A DNA stretch of 64,000 nt. Origin: Schizophyllum amplum (lineage: Eukaryota; Basidiomycota; Agaricomycetes; Agaricales; Schizophyllaceae). Of the stretch, positions 1 through 10,893 are shown in pieces. Numbering within the stretch: position 1 is the stretch's first letter; every line of letters starts with the position of its first letter. Position numbers and translations under genes: made by a program. Under the pieces are notes generated by a model. It was not told the origin of the DNA, did no database searches, and worked only from the letters and a program-made list of their open reading frames with translations. Where the stretch lies: the NCBI GenBank assembly GCA_007026445.1, contig VDMD01000102.1:18525-82524 (forward strand). The letters run 5' to 3'.

Positions 1-525
1 GTATGCACGGCTTGGGGCAGCATACCTTACAACAGCATTACGTGGTGTTTCTCGATTGATGGCGCCTAGCGATCTGCACTCCTCTGATCACATCGTTGGT
101 TGACGTTCCTGCACTGTGGATCTGTGCAACAGCGATGTATCCACACGCAAGCCTGGCTTGACCGGTACCGCAACCGCAGAGGGGCGCGCACAGAACCACG
201 AGTACGCATCCCTGTGTAGGAAGGCCGATTCGGGCTCTCATGGAACTAGAGTCAAACTATTGTAAGTATAGACCACAAGGGGCCACACTGAGCTTCTCAT
301 CTCTTCTCATCCGCCGAGACGGGAGATGCAGACTCACTCCTGGTCCATCATGATTGTCAATGATCATCAAGGTCAATGACTGATATTGATGAGATTTCAA
401 GCAAAGAGCAATTTTCTAACGGGCGCCTCTAAGTATCTATAGCGAGTAGTAGTATGCGCGCACGAACGTCAGTCGCCTCCACGGAAAACACATGAATCAC
501 GACAATGCACCGCGGACCGTCCCGC
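1..525. other. No gene recognised; 3' flank of the O-methyltransferase
   Basis: No reading frame here has recognisable protein character. Positions 353-385 contain an imperfect repeat built on gtcaatga. The stretch is probably the 3' flank of the minus-strand methyltransferase. Confidence 0.4.
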
Positions 526-2342
526 TCAGAAGCCCAGCTCAATAACAGAAGTCTTCGCCCTCAGCGCCTTCACGCGAAGGATGCGGAGTCCCGCCTCGTC
601 GACGATCGCGCGCCACTCGGTCTGCACCAATACGTCAACAAAACTGTGGCGGAAACAATCACGGGAGCAGCGCATACCAAAGTGCGCTCGCGCGCGTTGA
701 ATGCACCCATGAGATGAGTTCCAAGCGCGACGGGCATGTACGAATACGCGCCGAAGTTCTTCGGGATGAACGGCGGCGCGCTGATCGTTGTGTAATCTTT
801 GCAGCCAGCGAGGTCGTCGAGCTCGATGTGGCGGCCGTCATCCGCGGAGGCCCCGCGCGAGACGATCGCGGGGGATGCGACGTGGTCAATGACCAGGATC
901 TTTGACTACGGGTTTCGAGTCAGCTGGTTGCGCGCTAGAGTGTGCGCCCGCGTACCGTGGGCTTCGCGCCAAGGCTGATGTTCTTCAGGATGGATACGCA
1001 GTCGTTGTCGGACCAATCGTGACTAGAGGGTATTATTCAGAGGCCGTGGAGAATTCGGGGACGGGAGGCGAACTCACAGAATATAGCGCAAGACGTAGGT
1101 GTCAGCTGCCACAGTCTGTGGCTTGAAGAGATCGGCGGGATGCGCCTGCAATCGTCCGTTCTCCACGGCTGAGGGGTTTTCGCGCTTCATATTTTCGCGA
1201 GTGAGGGAGATGACCTCGGGAAGATCTTGAACAACGAAGTGCGCTGAAGGGAGGCTAAGCAGGGCGTCAATTAAATTCCGAGCGGGTGGACGGCGGGAAG
1301 ACTCACATCCCGGCCAGACTGATCGACAGGTAGCCTTGTCCGCCAGCGCAATCAACGAAGGAGGTGGACTTCAATGACTTCCATGGGTAGTCGTGGAAAA
1401 GTGCCTCCTCGTAGACGCTTCCCAAGGTCTAATAATGCATGAGCTACAAGCAAGCAAGCAGGATACGAACGCAGGTAACTCACCTTCACCGAGGTCGCCC
1501 ATTGCTTGAGCTCCGCCGGGGTGTTCCTTGTTGTATGCGAAGATGGACAGGTCGGTGTTGTGGCCGAGTTGGAACGCGGTGTGGGTGATGGATGTCGAGT
1601 GCTTCCAGTGCGGATGCGTGATTCATGTCGAGGAGTGATCCGGCGACCTTCCCCTTCCCCTTTCGTCCTGCTCAGATAGGTGAGCCATGAAACGTACGAA
1701 AAACGCGCGAAGCTAACGTACATGGCCCATTGGCGGCCACTCTGACCGGGACGCAAAGTGAGGGTGGAGCGGTTGGCGCAGTAGACGTCTTCAGAGACCT
1801 CCCGTATCCAGCCTTGGATCGACAGATGGCGAAGTACTGCCCGGACCTTGTGTGGGTGTAAATCAAGGTCCGACGAAATCTGCTCAAGGGAAGCGCCGCG
1901 CGGATTGGCCAAGATAATGTCCACGATCCCGGTACGAATGAAGATATCCAAGGTAGCGGCGTCGTATGGCGCAAGGGATTGCTCGACGACTTTCTCGTAA
2001 GGGACCTGCAGAAGATACTTGATTTGACCCTATGCAGAAGTCAGCGGCTACGCGGGGCGCTCGCAGGGCGGCGTAAACATACAATACTGGCTGTAGCAGA
2101 GATGTTAGTGAGCTGACTTCGGAACGAAAGCGTGGAGGAGTTCACTCACCAAGCGTCAAACGCCTCGCTTCGAACAGGCGTGGGGAAACCAACACATTAG
2201 GGTCGTCTAGGGGATGAGGGCTAGTCGCCGTAGAGGACAAGTCCGGGAGCTCTCCGAGGCGGATTTCGTCCTTGATAGCATCGAGAGCGGCGTTGAGTGT
2301 CTGCTGAAGGCTGGAGATCTCGTTGATGTCAAGGCCAGGCAT
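526..2342 (-). CDS. COMT-type SAM-dependent O-methyltransferase
   Basis: Predicted to move a methyl group from S-adenosylmethionine to a hydroxyl of a small, probably phenolic or polyketide, molecule in the cytosol; the substrate cannot be told from sequence. The start at 2342 opens with MPGLDINEISSLQQTL. An N-terminal winged-helix dimerisation region follows at about 2035-1690 (ASLEQISSDLDLHPHKVRAV), then the SAM-binding motif near 1330 (FVDCAGGQGYLSISLAG). Next come an acidic stretch (VVQDLPEVI), the catalytic segment HDWSDNDC near 1020-1000, ILVIDHVASPA near 900, and FNARERTL near 690. The last exon ends in VIELGF with the stop at 526-528. At least seven exons are joined by short introns. 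The family (Methyltransf_2) has a catalytic histidine in the HDW motif, which is present. No frameshift was seen. Fungal members often act in secondary metabolism, but no biosynthetic partner lies beside it. Confidence 0.85.
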
Positions 2343-3391
2343 TGTGACAGGTGCGCGGTTAGATACGGTTGGATTGCCTCAGATGCTTTTATAGCGTACG
2401 CCCGACCCCACTGTCTACCATTACCTCCAAAATGCTTTCCATCAAGATCTTTCGCGAGCGCGCGGTCGCAAAGAACCACGGTCGCTAACAGAACGCCTTG
2501 TGCAATGTTAGTGCGCGTACATGCGGAGTTCGGTACCGCTCACTTGAAGTTCGCCCTTGAAGCCCGGGGCCGGCGTCGCGCGTTCATGGACGGCAGCTCA
2601 ATTGAGTTGTGACATTGTTTGTACATCTTTGCGACGCGTGACCATAATTCAGTGTCGGCGTTCGGCGTTCGCCGGACCAAACTTGTCGCAAACCGAACTG
2701 CTCGCCATGCTCCTAGTCGTTATTCAGCCATATATCGAGCCAAAATTCACGTTTACGCTCCCATCTCCCGTTCATCTTTGTTTCGAACGCCTTGGATATC
2801 ATTGAACCTGCAGCGTTCCGCCTACGGAGACACGACAAGTTCGAACTGTCCCGCCAACGGTGAGTATCCCCATGAAAAGCAGTCCGCTGTAGTCGTATCA
2901 CCTTCTCTTATTTCCCCCGACATCCATGTCAACGGCCATCGAATATCGAATACCCGATCAGGGCCTTGCAAAGGACGGCGTGACTCCAGGGCGCGCTGTG
3001 TCCGAGTGTCTTTTCGCCGCATCAGCGCCGGCGAAGATCAGACGCTGTCTATTGCGACATGCTCGCCCATCTGCGGCGTACTATCAAAGAAGGCTCGAAA
3101 GGGGGTGCGTCCTGACAGTAAGTACTTGATGCTCCCAAGCCCGCTGAAGTGTCGTCCGTATCTGCTTTCCCAGGATGCTTTGCTTTAGGTTTCTATTCAA
3201 TAGCGTTCCCCGGTGTCGCAGCCTCATCCATGTGATCATGTTACCAGGCTCGCCGCGAGTTGATCAAGGAAACTAGGCTTGACAGGCGCGCTGACTCCCC
3301 CACTACGTATAAGTACGCGCATCGCCTCACATTGCTCAAACGCTCGACCTCTGCTTGCTCTTCATCACTCTCCCGTTCACCGCTACCCGAA
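2343..3391. other. Divergent intergenic region between methyltransferase and aldehyde dehydrogenase
   Basis: About 1 kb between two divergently transcribed genes. A TATA-like sequence (cgtataagtacg) sits near 3306, upstream of the plus-strand dehydrogenase start. An open frame at 2926-3129 (+) has some protein-like composition, but no family, start context or splice signals support it as a gene. Confidence 0.4.
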
Positions 3392-5483
3392 ATGGCCGCC
3401 ACATCGTTGAAGTACACCGACATCAATGAGATACCCAAGGCGCGTAGGCGGTTGGGACCGCAAGCTATGCTGCTGCTGACAAGCTTTGATCCTGAGAACA
3501 GATTCACGCGAAGCTGAGGGGCGACATTCGATGCGGGGCAAAACTCAGCCTCTATCGTACAGGAGACATCAGCTCTTACAGCTCGCGCGCCATGAGTGCG
3601 CTCCCTATCAGTTTGATCTTGTGTTGGTATTCATTCTCGTCCAGTCCAGGAGAATGCCGAGGCCATGCAGGATGCCATCTTCAGGGATTACGGAAAGCAG
3701 AAGCTCGAGGTCGTCATCGGCGAACTCAGCCCGCTGTATCCGCGTGCATTAACGCGGCTAACAAGCTTGAGGAGTGGGCCAAGCCAGAGAAGCCTGTTGT
3801 TGAGGAGTGGCGCAGTTCCTGGGATACAACCATCCACAAGGTGCCCAAGGGCGTCGCTATTATCATCTCGTGAGTTTTCATTTTCTTCATGGCGAAGCAC
3901 TTTCCGATTTTCTAACGCCCAGTTGTTCAGGCCCTGGAACTATCCGTACATCATCTCTTTGGCACCCCTCGTTGGCGCTATTGCTGCTGGTTGCCCCGTT
4001 CTCCTGAAGCCCTCGGAGCACACCGCTAACGTCTCTACGCTCTACGCGGAGCTTTTCCCCAAATATCTCGACACGGACTCTTACGCCGTTGCCAACGGTG
4101 CCATTGCCGAGACGACTTGTCTGCTCGACCTGAAGTGGGGTACGTCCTGGATTGTGATTATCAGTGCCATGCACGCGACTGACTGTCCTCCAGACCACAT
4201 CTTCTTCACAGGCGAGTAACGTTCGGTGCCTGTTGTACTGTCTCTGATACCGCTGCAGGCTCGACCAGTGTCGGCCGCGTCGTCGCAGCTGCCGCCGCCA
4301 AACAACTGACTCCCGTGACCCTCGAACTCGGTATGCAGGAGCTCAGGCCCTCATCGTGATGAAGTCGCTGATATCTCCCCAGGCAGCAAGTCGCCCGTAT
4401 ACGTTGACGCCGAGAACACGGACATCGAACTTGCGGCCAAGCGTCTCCTTTGGGGCCGCCAGGTCAACGCGGGTCAGGTAAGCGAGCGCCGCAAGTCTTC
4501 GGTCTCATGGTTCTAACCCGACTCGGCAGCTGTGTGTCTCGCCCGACTACATCCTCGTGCCTCGCGAGCACCAGGACGCGTTCGTTACGGCTATTCAGAA
4601 AGCGTACGCGCAGTTCTACCCGAACGGCGCTCTGGACTCGACGTCGACCCTGACGGGCGTGCACCCGAGCGCACAGGGCCGCCTGAAGGACCTTATCGCG
4701 TCTACCAAGGGCGAGGTAGTCGCTGGTGGCAAGGAGGGCGCGGGCAAAATCGAGCCGACGGTCGTGAAGAACGTCTCGCGCGATGACCCTCTTCTCAAAG
4801 GGTATGTCTTTTCCCTGCTTGATGTTTTTCTATGACTTTGGCTAACCTCGGCTCAGGGAAATATTTGGTCCCATTATGCCCATTGTCCCCGTCGACGGAC
4901 TTGAGGAGGCTATCAAGATTATCAAGTCGTACGGGACACCACTCGTCATGCACGTGTTCACCGAGAGCATGGAGACAAGGGACAAATGTGCGTTCAGTAT
5001 TTCCATTGTTCGCCTATTCTGCCGCTCATCCGTCCGCCCGCAGTCCTGTACGGCACGCAGAGCGGGACTCTCGTGCTCAACGACAGTTTTATGCAGCTCG
5101 GGAGGCACGCCATCTCTTCTCATGGATACGCAGGGACTGATGCTGACCGTCTGGACACAGTGTACGAAATGCCCTTCGGCGGCCAGGGCGAGTCCGGATG
5201 TAAGACCCAGTTCGATTCGGCTTATGGTTGCGGTGTGCTGACATCTACACGCAGACGGCTCATACCTCGGCAAGTATAGCTTCGACACGTTCACGCATCA
5301 GAAGAGCTACATCAACGTTCCCTTGGCGTGCGTGTCTGCGTTTATCGTGTTTGTCGTTTGGCTGATGAGGTTTTCCCCGCTCACAGTGCGGAGCCGTTCC
5401 TCGGGTACCGTTACCCACCGTACACGGAGGAGGCGTACAACTTCTTCGCTGCGGGCACGTTCCAGAAAATCCCTGACAACTGA
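3392..5483 (+). CDS. Class-3 (fatty-aldehyde type) aldehyde dehydrogenase, frame-disrupted near the 5' end
   Basis: Oxidises aldehydes to acids with NAD(P)+. The frame opens with MAATSLKYTDINEIPK at 3392. Family signatures are clear: ISPWNYPYIISLAPL across the 3945 junction, GCPVLLKPSEHTANVS at about 3990, general-base region TLELGSKSP at about 4325-4400, nucleophile cysteine in AGQLCVSPDYILVP spanning the intron near 4480-4530, EIFGPIMPIVPVD at about 4860, and the class-3 tail FGGQGESGYGSYLGKYSF. The stop is at 5481-5483. Exon 2 carries one-base insertions at 3518-3521, 3535-3538 and 3588-3591 that together restore frame. A one-base loss at 3730-3732 is not compensated, so the gene as written cannot be translated through. 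The first intron appears to begin with GC (3440). The remaining exons are intact, so sequence error is likelier than decay. Class-3 enzymes often act on long-chain aldehydes and can be membrane-bound, but no C-terminal anchor is visible. Confidence 0.9.
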
Positions 5484-6105
5484 ATTATTCTGCCGCCGCC
5501 GCCTGTTCTGTGAACCTACGATTCTGATGAGTGAGAGGTGTCTACTTGGCGTGCGGCTGTATATCCTTATATCCATCTCAACTATCCTTATGTGTACGAC
5601 CGCGGAAATGGCCCGGAATTATACTTGTTGATTCACTGCAAGCGCCTCGCTTGTGGTAACGTGCCTCAGTATCGCATACTGCGCAAGATGGGCATCGACG
5701 GTGACCAGCTCCAGAAGTCGAGATGGGCGATCGACGGAGTCGGTCTGGTGCTACGCCAGAGTTTCAGCTGTCGAAGTCTCTTCAGTGTACATGCACTGAT
5801 GGATCCGGCCATTGAGATACGCTTTTCAACTGAGCCTGAGGCCGAGGGCGTGGCATGCGACATCCCTAGGCTGCCACTTGTGCAGGCTACAAAGAACTAG
5901 CGATGACTAACAGCTCACCTGCCTGGTTGAGGGTTCCAGGATGCTCCAGAATACATGCCAGAGGGATGGTAATAGCAACTTGAAGCGGCCCAGAGATAGC
6001 GCAAACCAAATCCCATGACTTATGTGATAGATATCCTCTAATATGTACGACGCCCCGAAAATATCCATTATGAGGGTACAAAAAAGGAACCAGTGGATGC
6101 AAACA
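5484..6105. other. Convergent intergenic region
   Basis: This is 3'-to-3' spacing between the aldehyde dehydrogenase (+) and the dioxygenase-like gene (-). No protein-like frame or structured element was seen. Confidence 0.5.
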
Positions 6106-7754
6106 CTAATGGGTCTCCGAGAGCCTCTGAGCGAGCTGCGCTTTCAGATGCTCAACCATAGCACTTTCGTCCGGTGCGAGATCGGCGTCTACAACGGACT
6201 TGCCCGCCGTCATATTCTTTCGTTCAGGTCGTGGAACGCCTTCGTACGGCATCATGCGTCGCATGTGGCCCATGCGCCAGACCTGCATGTGATTGTAAGC
6301 TGTCAGTGTCATGTATCTTAACGGGAAGTAAAGTCCAACTCACGCGAAGCTGCGATACCATCTTCTCCAGCGCCTCGACTACCGCGGCGTCGCCTCTCTG
6401 CGAGGCCTTCGTGCGGATATCGTACTCCCGCAGGTAATTGAGCCAGTTGCGCTGCGCCGAGGGCAGATGCAGCGCCTCAACCTCTTCGGTCGGCCAGGGC
6501 CGGATCCCGAGAAAGGAGTCGAGCACGCGGATGACCAGCGACAGGCCCCCAGACACGCCATCCGTCCCATCCAGCGTCCAGCCATGGAAGCCTTGAGTGT
6601 ACGCCATCCACAGCGGCGTGGATAGATTCTCATCCTTGAGGTTGTCGTAGAAGAAGCGCAGCACGTCGCGCAAGATCTCGCCCGCCGCAGCAAGTGCGCG
6701 CAGCGTCCCGGCGCTGTCGCCGGTGTCTAGCCGTCCAATGGAGAGCGCCATCAGGCGGTACATCGGCATGGCCTGGTGGACACCGTTAGCACGCAACGTG
6801 CGAGCGGCACGCCAGAGTGCTGCGCACCTTCTCCTCCATTGCGTAAAACATGCGCGAGTTCCACTGCTCGGTCTTGAGGTGGACGCCGGGGAGGGCGGCG
6901 TTGACGGGGAAGTGAAGGGTCAAGGGCTCGCTGTAGTTGGCGTAGACGTTGGAGGTGAGGTTGCCGCCGGAGGATGTGACGCCGTAGCGCTGCTGGAGGG
7001 CCACCCATGGCAGTTGGAGTTGTTCCGGGAATGTGAGAGTCAGCTCATTTTGAGCTTCGCGGACAATTGGTACGACGCCCCAGCTGCAAGCACTGTCAGA
7101 ATGAAGGGGAGGGCTTACGTGGCCCTGGCGCACCGGTACGCGTGTCTCAAGAAACCGATGCAGGCGAAGAACCCCATCCATGCAGGTGGAGGGAATGCTC
7201 TCTCGTCGGACAGAAGGGCATCTTCAACGGAGTCTAGGTCTATTCTTTGGCTGAGAAGAGTGCTGAGGCGGTCGCGGAAGGCATCGATGGAAAGGCGGTT
7301 TTGCTCGTCATCCAAACACGACTCGGCTACGGTCATGTGGGGCGCGACTTCATGGTAGATGGCTTCATACGGACGTAGACAAAACGGCCAAGTGTCTTCG
7401 TATGTTGCGCGAGGGGGCCAACTGCGAGAGGCTCAGAGGTAGCAAGGCATCTCAAAGGTAGAAAGCGCACCAGCCCCCGCCACCGACTTCTACGAGCTCC
7501 GTGAGGCGCGCGACCGCTTCGTGATCACATTTCCCAACGAGTCTCTCAACATTGTCCGCGGTGAGAACTTCTTCGCGGGGCGCCCAGAAGGAATACAAGT
7601 AGGAAAGCATTGCAGAAGCCAGCGGGCTTCACGAGCGCTTCGGATAAGTTGTTATGAAGACGAGGTGGCGCAACAGCTGACTGACTTCTTCAGTGTTGTA
7701 GAACGGCGGTACCGGTTCGAGCTCGAGGCTCCAGACGCGTGCTCGAAACGAGCC
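6106..7754 (-). CDS. Indoleamine-2,3-dioxygenase/PrnB-superfamily-like protein (tentative)
   Basis: A multi-exon minus-strand gene with its stop at 6106-6108. Visible segments in order are VWSLELEPVPPFYNTEEVSQ (about 7735-7675), EEVLTADNVERLVGKC (about 7560), TYEDTWPFCLRPYEAIYHEV (about 7395), LQLPWVALQQRYGVTSSGGN (about 7010), MPMYRLMALSIGRLD (about 6765), PLWMAYTQGFHGWTLDG (about 6615), GGLSLVIRVLDSFLGIRPWP (about 6545) and MGHMRRMMPYEGVPRPE (about 6270). The order (Pro-Trp segment, helical bundle, a wxxyrxgfhGW-like motif, a Gly/Ser loop before LDSFLGI, then an H..RxxMP-like segment) resembles haem dioxygenases of the indoleamine dioxygenase and PrnB (formerly DUF1864) families. This rests on pattern memory, not a search. 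The proximal haem histidine cannot be assigned. The 5' end is uncertain and an exon may lie as far out as 8010. A plus-strand reading of 7450-7960 is also open but fits less well. Confidence 0.45.
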
Positions 7755-8465
7755 CTAAGCAATCATTGTCGAAGTGCCCGGCACAGCTGTTTGATTCGCA
7801 GTTCGGGGGACTGCGGGTTGGCGGCATGTGTTGCGAGCGATCTGCAGTGATTTCGCAGGGCCCTGCATGAGATCCGCAAGCGTCTGCGGCGGGCTGAGCT
7901 TGAAGCCAACCTCCGTCTGATGGACGCGCTGGTCAAGGCGAGGTTCAATTGAACCGAGATCAAAAAGCCTGGGAAAATGGAACCGAAAGGCACGTGCTGC
8001 AAGTAAACAGCCACGCGGAGCGGAAGCTTTTCCATTCATTTCGCAATCAGCGCCCTTGTCCACAACTTTCAAACTTGTTGCTTCCTCCGAATCACTTGAA
8101 GTTCCCGCCCGCTGCCGCGCCTTCTCATCTGAGCTGCTTATGGAACCCGGCGAACTGCGATGCGTCTGGGGATGTCCGCAGATGACGGGGCACAGGAAGG
8201 TTATGCAGACGCCGCGGCCCGTCTCGCAGACACCTCGCACACAAAGAAGCAAAGAGAATCATGATATGTGCTGATATGAGAGATCTCAAGGGACGGACTT
8301 GCAAAGGCTGAGCGTCAGTGTGCCGTGCGTTTGTCATCCCAGGCTGTGACCTCAGCGCGGGCGAGCTCTGTGGAAGCTTGCCTCCTCCCTCGACACGGAT
8401 ACGGGTCTCAGCTGCCGCCCTCTAGGACTTTCCTATCTCGGCACCCCCCAGCAACGCTCTGCACC
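7755..8465. other. Region upstream of the MFS transporter; possible 5' exon of the dioxygenase-like gene
   Basis: Both strands are open between 7755 and 8010. The minus frame contains FPRLFDLGSIEPRLDQRV and could be a first exon of the neighbouring minus-strand gene, but no convincing start and splice pair was found. From 8010 to 8465 there is only promoter-like sequence for the plus-strand transporter. Confidence 0.3.
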
Positions 8466-10510
8466 ATGAGCCGACTTGATGACGGAACACTAGAGAAGTC
8501 CCTTGAGCCTCTGTCGTACGCCACGCCCTCCGTAGCAGGTCCGGAGGATGCCAAGGACCAACAGGGCGACTCGACAACGTCTTCGAAGGTTGATCTTCAG
8601 ACAGCTGAAGATGACTCGTTTCCTTGCGGTCGTTGGAAGGCCTGGTTCACTGGTGCGTATCGTCAACAACAATCCTGCACGATGTAGCTCACTTGTCCTG
8701 CAGTCATCGGCGCTTTCCTGATCCAGTTCTACGTCGTCGGGATCGTACGTGGCGCGCGCTTCCCATGTATGCCGATGGCTTACGATGGATCGTGCTCATC
8801 ATCCAGCTCACCGGCTTCGGCGTCTTCCAAGAGTACTACAGCACGGAATGGCTGCCAGGCTACAGTGCGTCATCTGTCAGCTGGATCGGCGGCGTGCAGT
8901 ACTTTTTCGAGCTGGGGTTGGGTCCGGTGGCCGGCAGGCTGTGCGTCAGCAAAGCGCTTTTGGTGTGGTGGAGGTTCGCTGACGACAGTTGCAGGTATGA
9001 CGAGGGCTATGGGCGCCTGTCAACCCTGATCGGCTCGTTCCTGTCGATGTTCAGGTGAGTAGTGCTTCAGGCGCTCCATATATGATGCTGACGATGTTTT
9101 CAGCTTCTTCATGCTGTCTCTAGTTCAACAGGATCAGTACTACCAAGTACCTTTCTATGTCTCCTCGTTGAAGTAATCATCCCTAATCTGCGCATCAGGT
9201 CTTCCTCGTGCAAGGCGTGGGCATGGGCCTCGGGCTTATGTTCGTCTTCGGCACGACCATGACGATGGTCTCGCAGCACTTCAAGCGGCAACGGGGTCTC
9301 GCGATGGTACGCCAACTCATCAGACATCACTCTACCAACGCTCACACTGTTCACTCACAGGGCATTGTTGCCGCGAGCGCGCCTTTGGGATCCATCATGT
9401 ACACAAGTAAGTCCGGATGATGAGGTTCAATGACACGAGCACAGCGTTGACCCACGACCCAGTTCTTCTGAACCACCTGTTCCACGGCCCTATCGGGTTC
9501 GCGTGGGGCATGCGCTACGTCGCGTTCGCCACCCTCGGCTGCTTCGTCGTCGGCAATCTCATGCTGCACAGCCCTGTCAAGGGTCTCCGAGAGAAGGCAA
9601 AAGAGAGGCGCGCGCTAAAGAAGCTCGCGGCACGCAAGACGGACCCGGAGGGCGCGACGTACTCGAATGATACTACAACGACTCCCCTCGCCGAAGCGCC
9701 CCTCTGGGACGCGCCCTTCGTCCTCACCATGATCAGCGCATTCCTATGGTCCCTCGGTGCCACCCCGCCCAACTTCTATATGCAGCTGTATGCGGAGATG
9801 CACGGCGTGAACGAGCAGCTTTGCTTTTACTCGTTCGCTATACTCAGCTTTGCCAGCATTTTCGGGCGGATTGTGCCCGGGTGGATGGCAGACCGGTGGG
9901 GCGCGGCGAATGTCTTTATTCCCAGTCTTGGCATGGTCGGTGAGTGAAGCCGGCTAGTGTTTGCATTTTATTGCTCATCTTGTATCCACAGCTCTGATTA
10001 GTTTCGCGATGTTTGGTTGCGGGAATGCTGCGGGCTTGGTCGTGTTTGCCCTTATGTGCGTCCGGCTTCACGTGTTTTGAGCGTTCACTCACGGTTTTGC
10101 CGCGTCGCCCAGCTTTGGCTATTTCTTCGGCACAGTTATTGCCATGTACATGCCCATGGTCGCCTCCATGACGCCTGCGGGCACGAACATAGGGTGCGCT
10201 CTCCTAGATCTTGCGAACCATGATTTTGCCTTATACCCTTCCAGCCGCAGACTCGGCGTGTCGCTGACTCCCGTGGGCATCGGCTCCTTCGTCGGTCCAC
10301 CAATCGCAGGTGCCATTCTCGGGCCCAACTACGACTGGTGGAAGACCATTGTATTTTCAGGAGTGAGTCTCGCGGCTGAGGCGCTTTACATACTGGCTGA
10401 CTGATGCGCCTCTCTAGATTATGGTCTCAGGTGCCTGCGTCTTCAACGTCGCCGCTCTGATCATCCATCGACAGCGCCAAACTCGCGCCATGCCAGGCGT
10501 GAAGGCCTAA
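8466..10510 (+). CDS. Major facilitator superfamily transporter, monocarboxylate-porter type
   Basis: An integral membrane carrier of the MCT-like fungal MFS group, predicted to move a small carboxylate or similar solute; the substrate is unknown. The start at 8466 gives a hydrophilic cytosolic N-terminus (MSRLDDGTLEKSLEPLSYA). Membrane segments follow: IGAFLIQFYVVG joined by splicing to LTGFGVFQEYYSTEWLPGY, SVSWIGGVQYFFELGLGPVA, FLVQGVGMGLGLMFVFGTTM, and GIVAASAPLGSIMY. A charged central loop (GLREKAKERRALKKLAARK, about 9580-9640) splits the two six-helix halves. The second half has FASIFGRIVPGWMADRWGAA at about 9855-9905, GRRLGVSLTPVGIGSFVGPP at about 10245-10305 and ACVFNVAALIIHRQR before the stop at 10508-10510. 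The conserved D-[RK]-x-G loop (ADRWG) and FGRI signatures fit the monocarboxylate family. At least eight introns are present and no frame breaks were seen. Confidence 0.88.
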
Positions 10511-10893
10511 CGCATGAGCGGATGGCCGCGTCGCTCTCCGGTCTGAGTTCTCTCACATTATAGTTCGCTGACGTCCTGGAGATTATACTACTTTATTCTG
10601 TGTAGCCTTGACTCTCTTAGAAGAATTGTATCATAAGGGTCGAGACATTCCTGATCTTCGGCAACCAAGGAAGAATCTGACTGTGGGCTGCCGGAGTCGA
10701 CGAAGAGATAACGCGTCTGGTCCATGAAGCGCTGACGCCAAGCACCTAATCCACGTCGCAGTCTACAAACTGTGAATTGATGCTTATACTGTATCATCAT
10801 CCAACACGCCAATCCGAATGTCCCAATATCCGGTGGATGACTTCACCAACAGCCATGTCACCGACGAGAACTGCCATAGGTGCACCCACAACT
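10511..10893. other. Convergent intergenic region
   Basis: 3'-to-3' spacing between the MFS transporter (+) and the Sae2/CtIP-like gene (-). Nothing recognisable. Confidence 0.5.

Noticed and set aside
2926..3129. Short plus-strand open frame starting MSTAIEYRIPDQG
   Set aside because: It is isolated in a divergent promoter region with no family resemblance and no clear splice partner.
3392..5483. Calling the aldehyde dehydrogenase a pseudogene
   Set aside because: Only exons 2-3 are disrupted, by homopolymer-type indels like those in essential genes elsewhere in the window; all catalytic motifs are intact.
7450..7960. Plus-strand gene with segments such as REARDRFVITFPNESLNIVR and RKRLRRAELEANLRLMDAL
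   Set aside because: Both strands are open here. The minus-strand reading continues directly into the dioxygenase-like gene with usable splice sites, while the plus-strand reading has no start or continuation.
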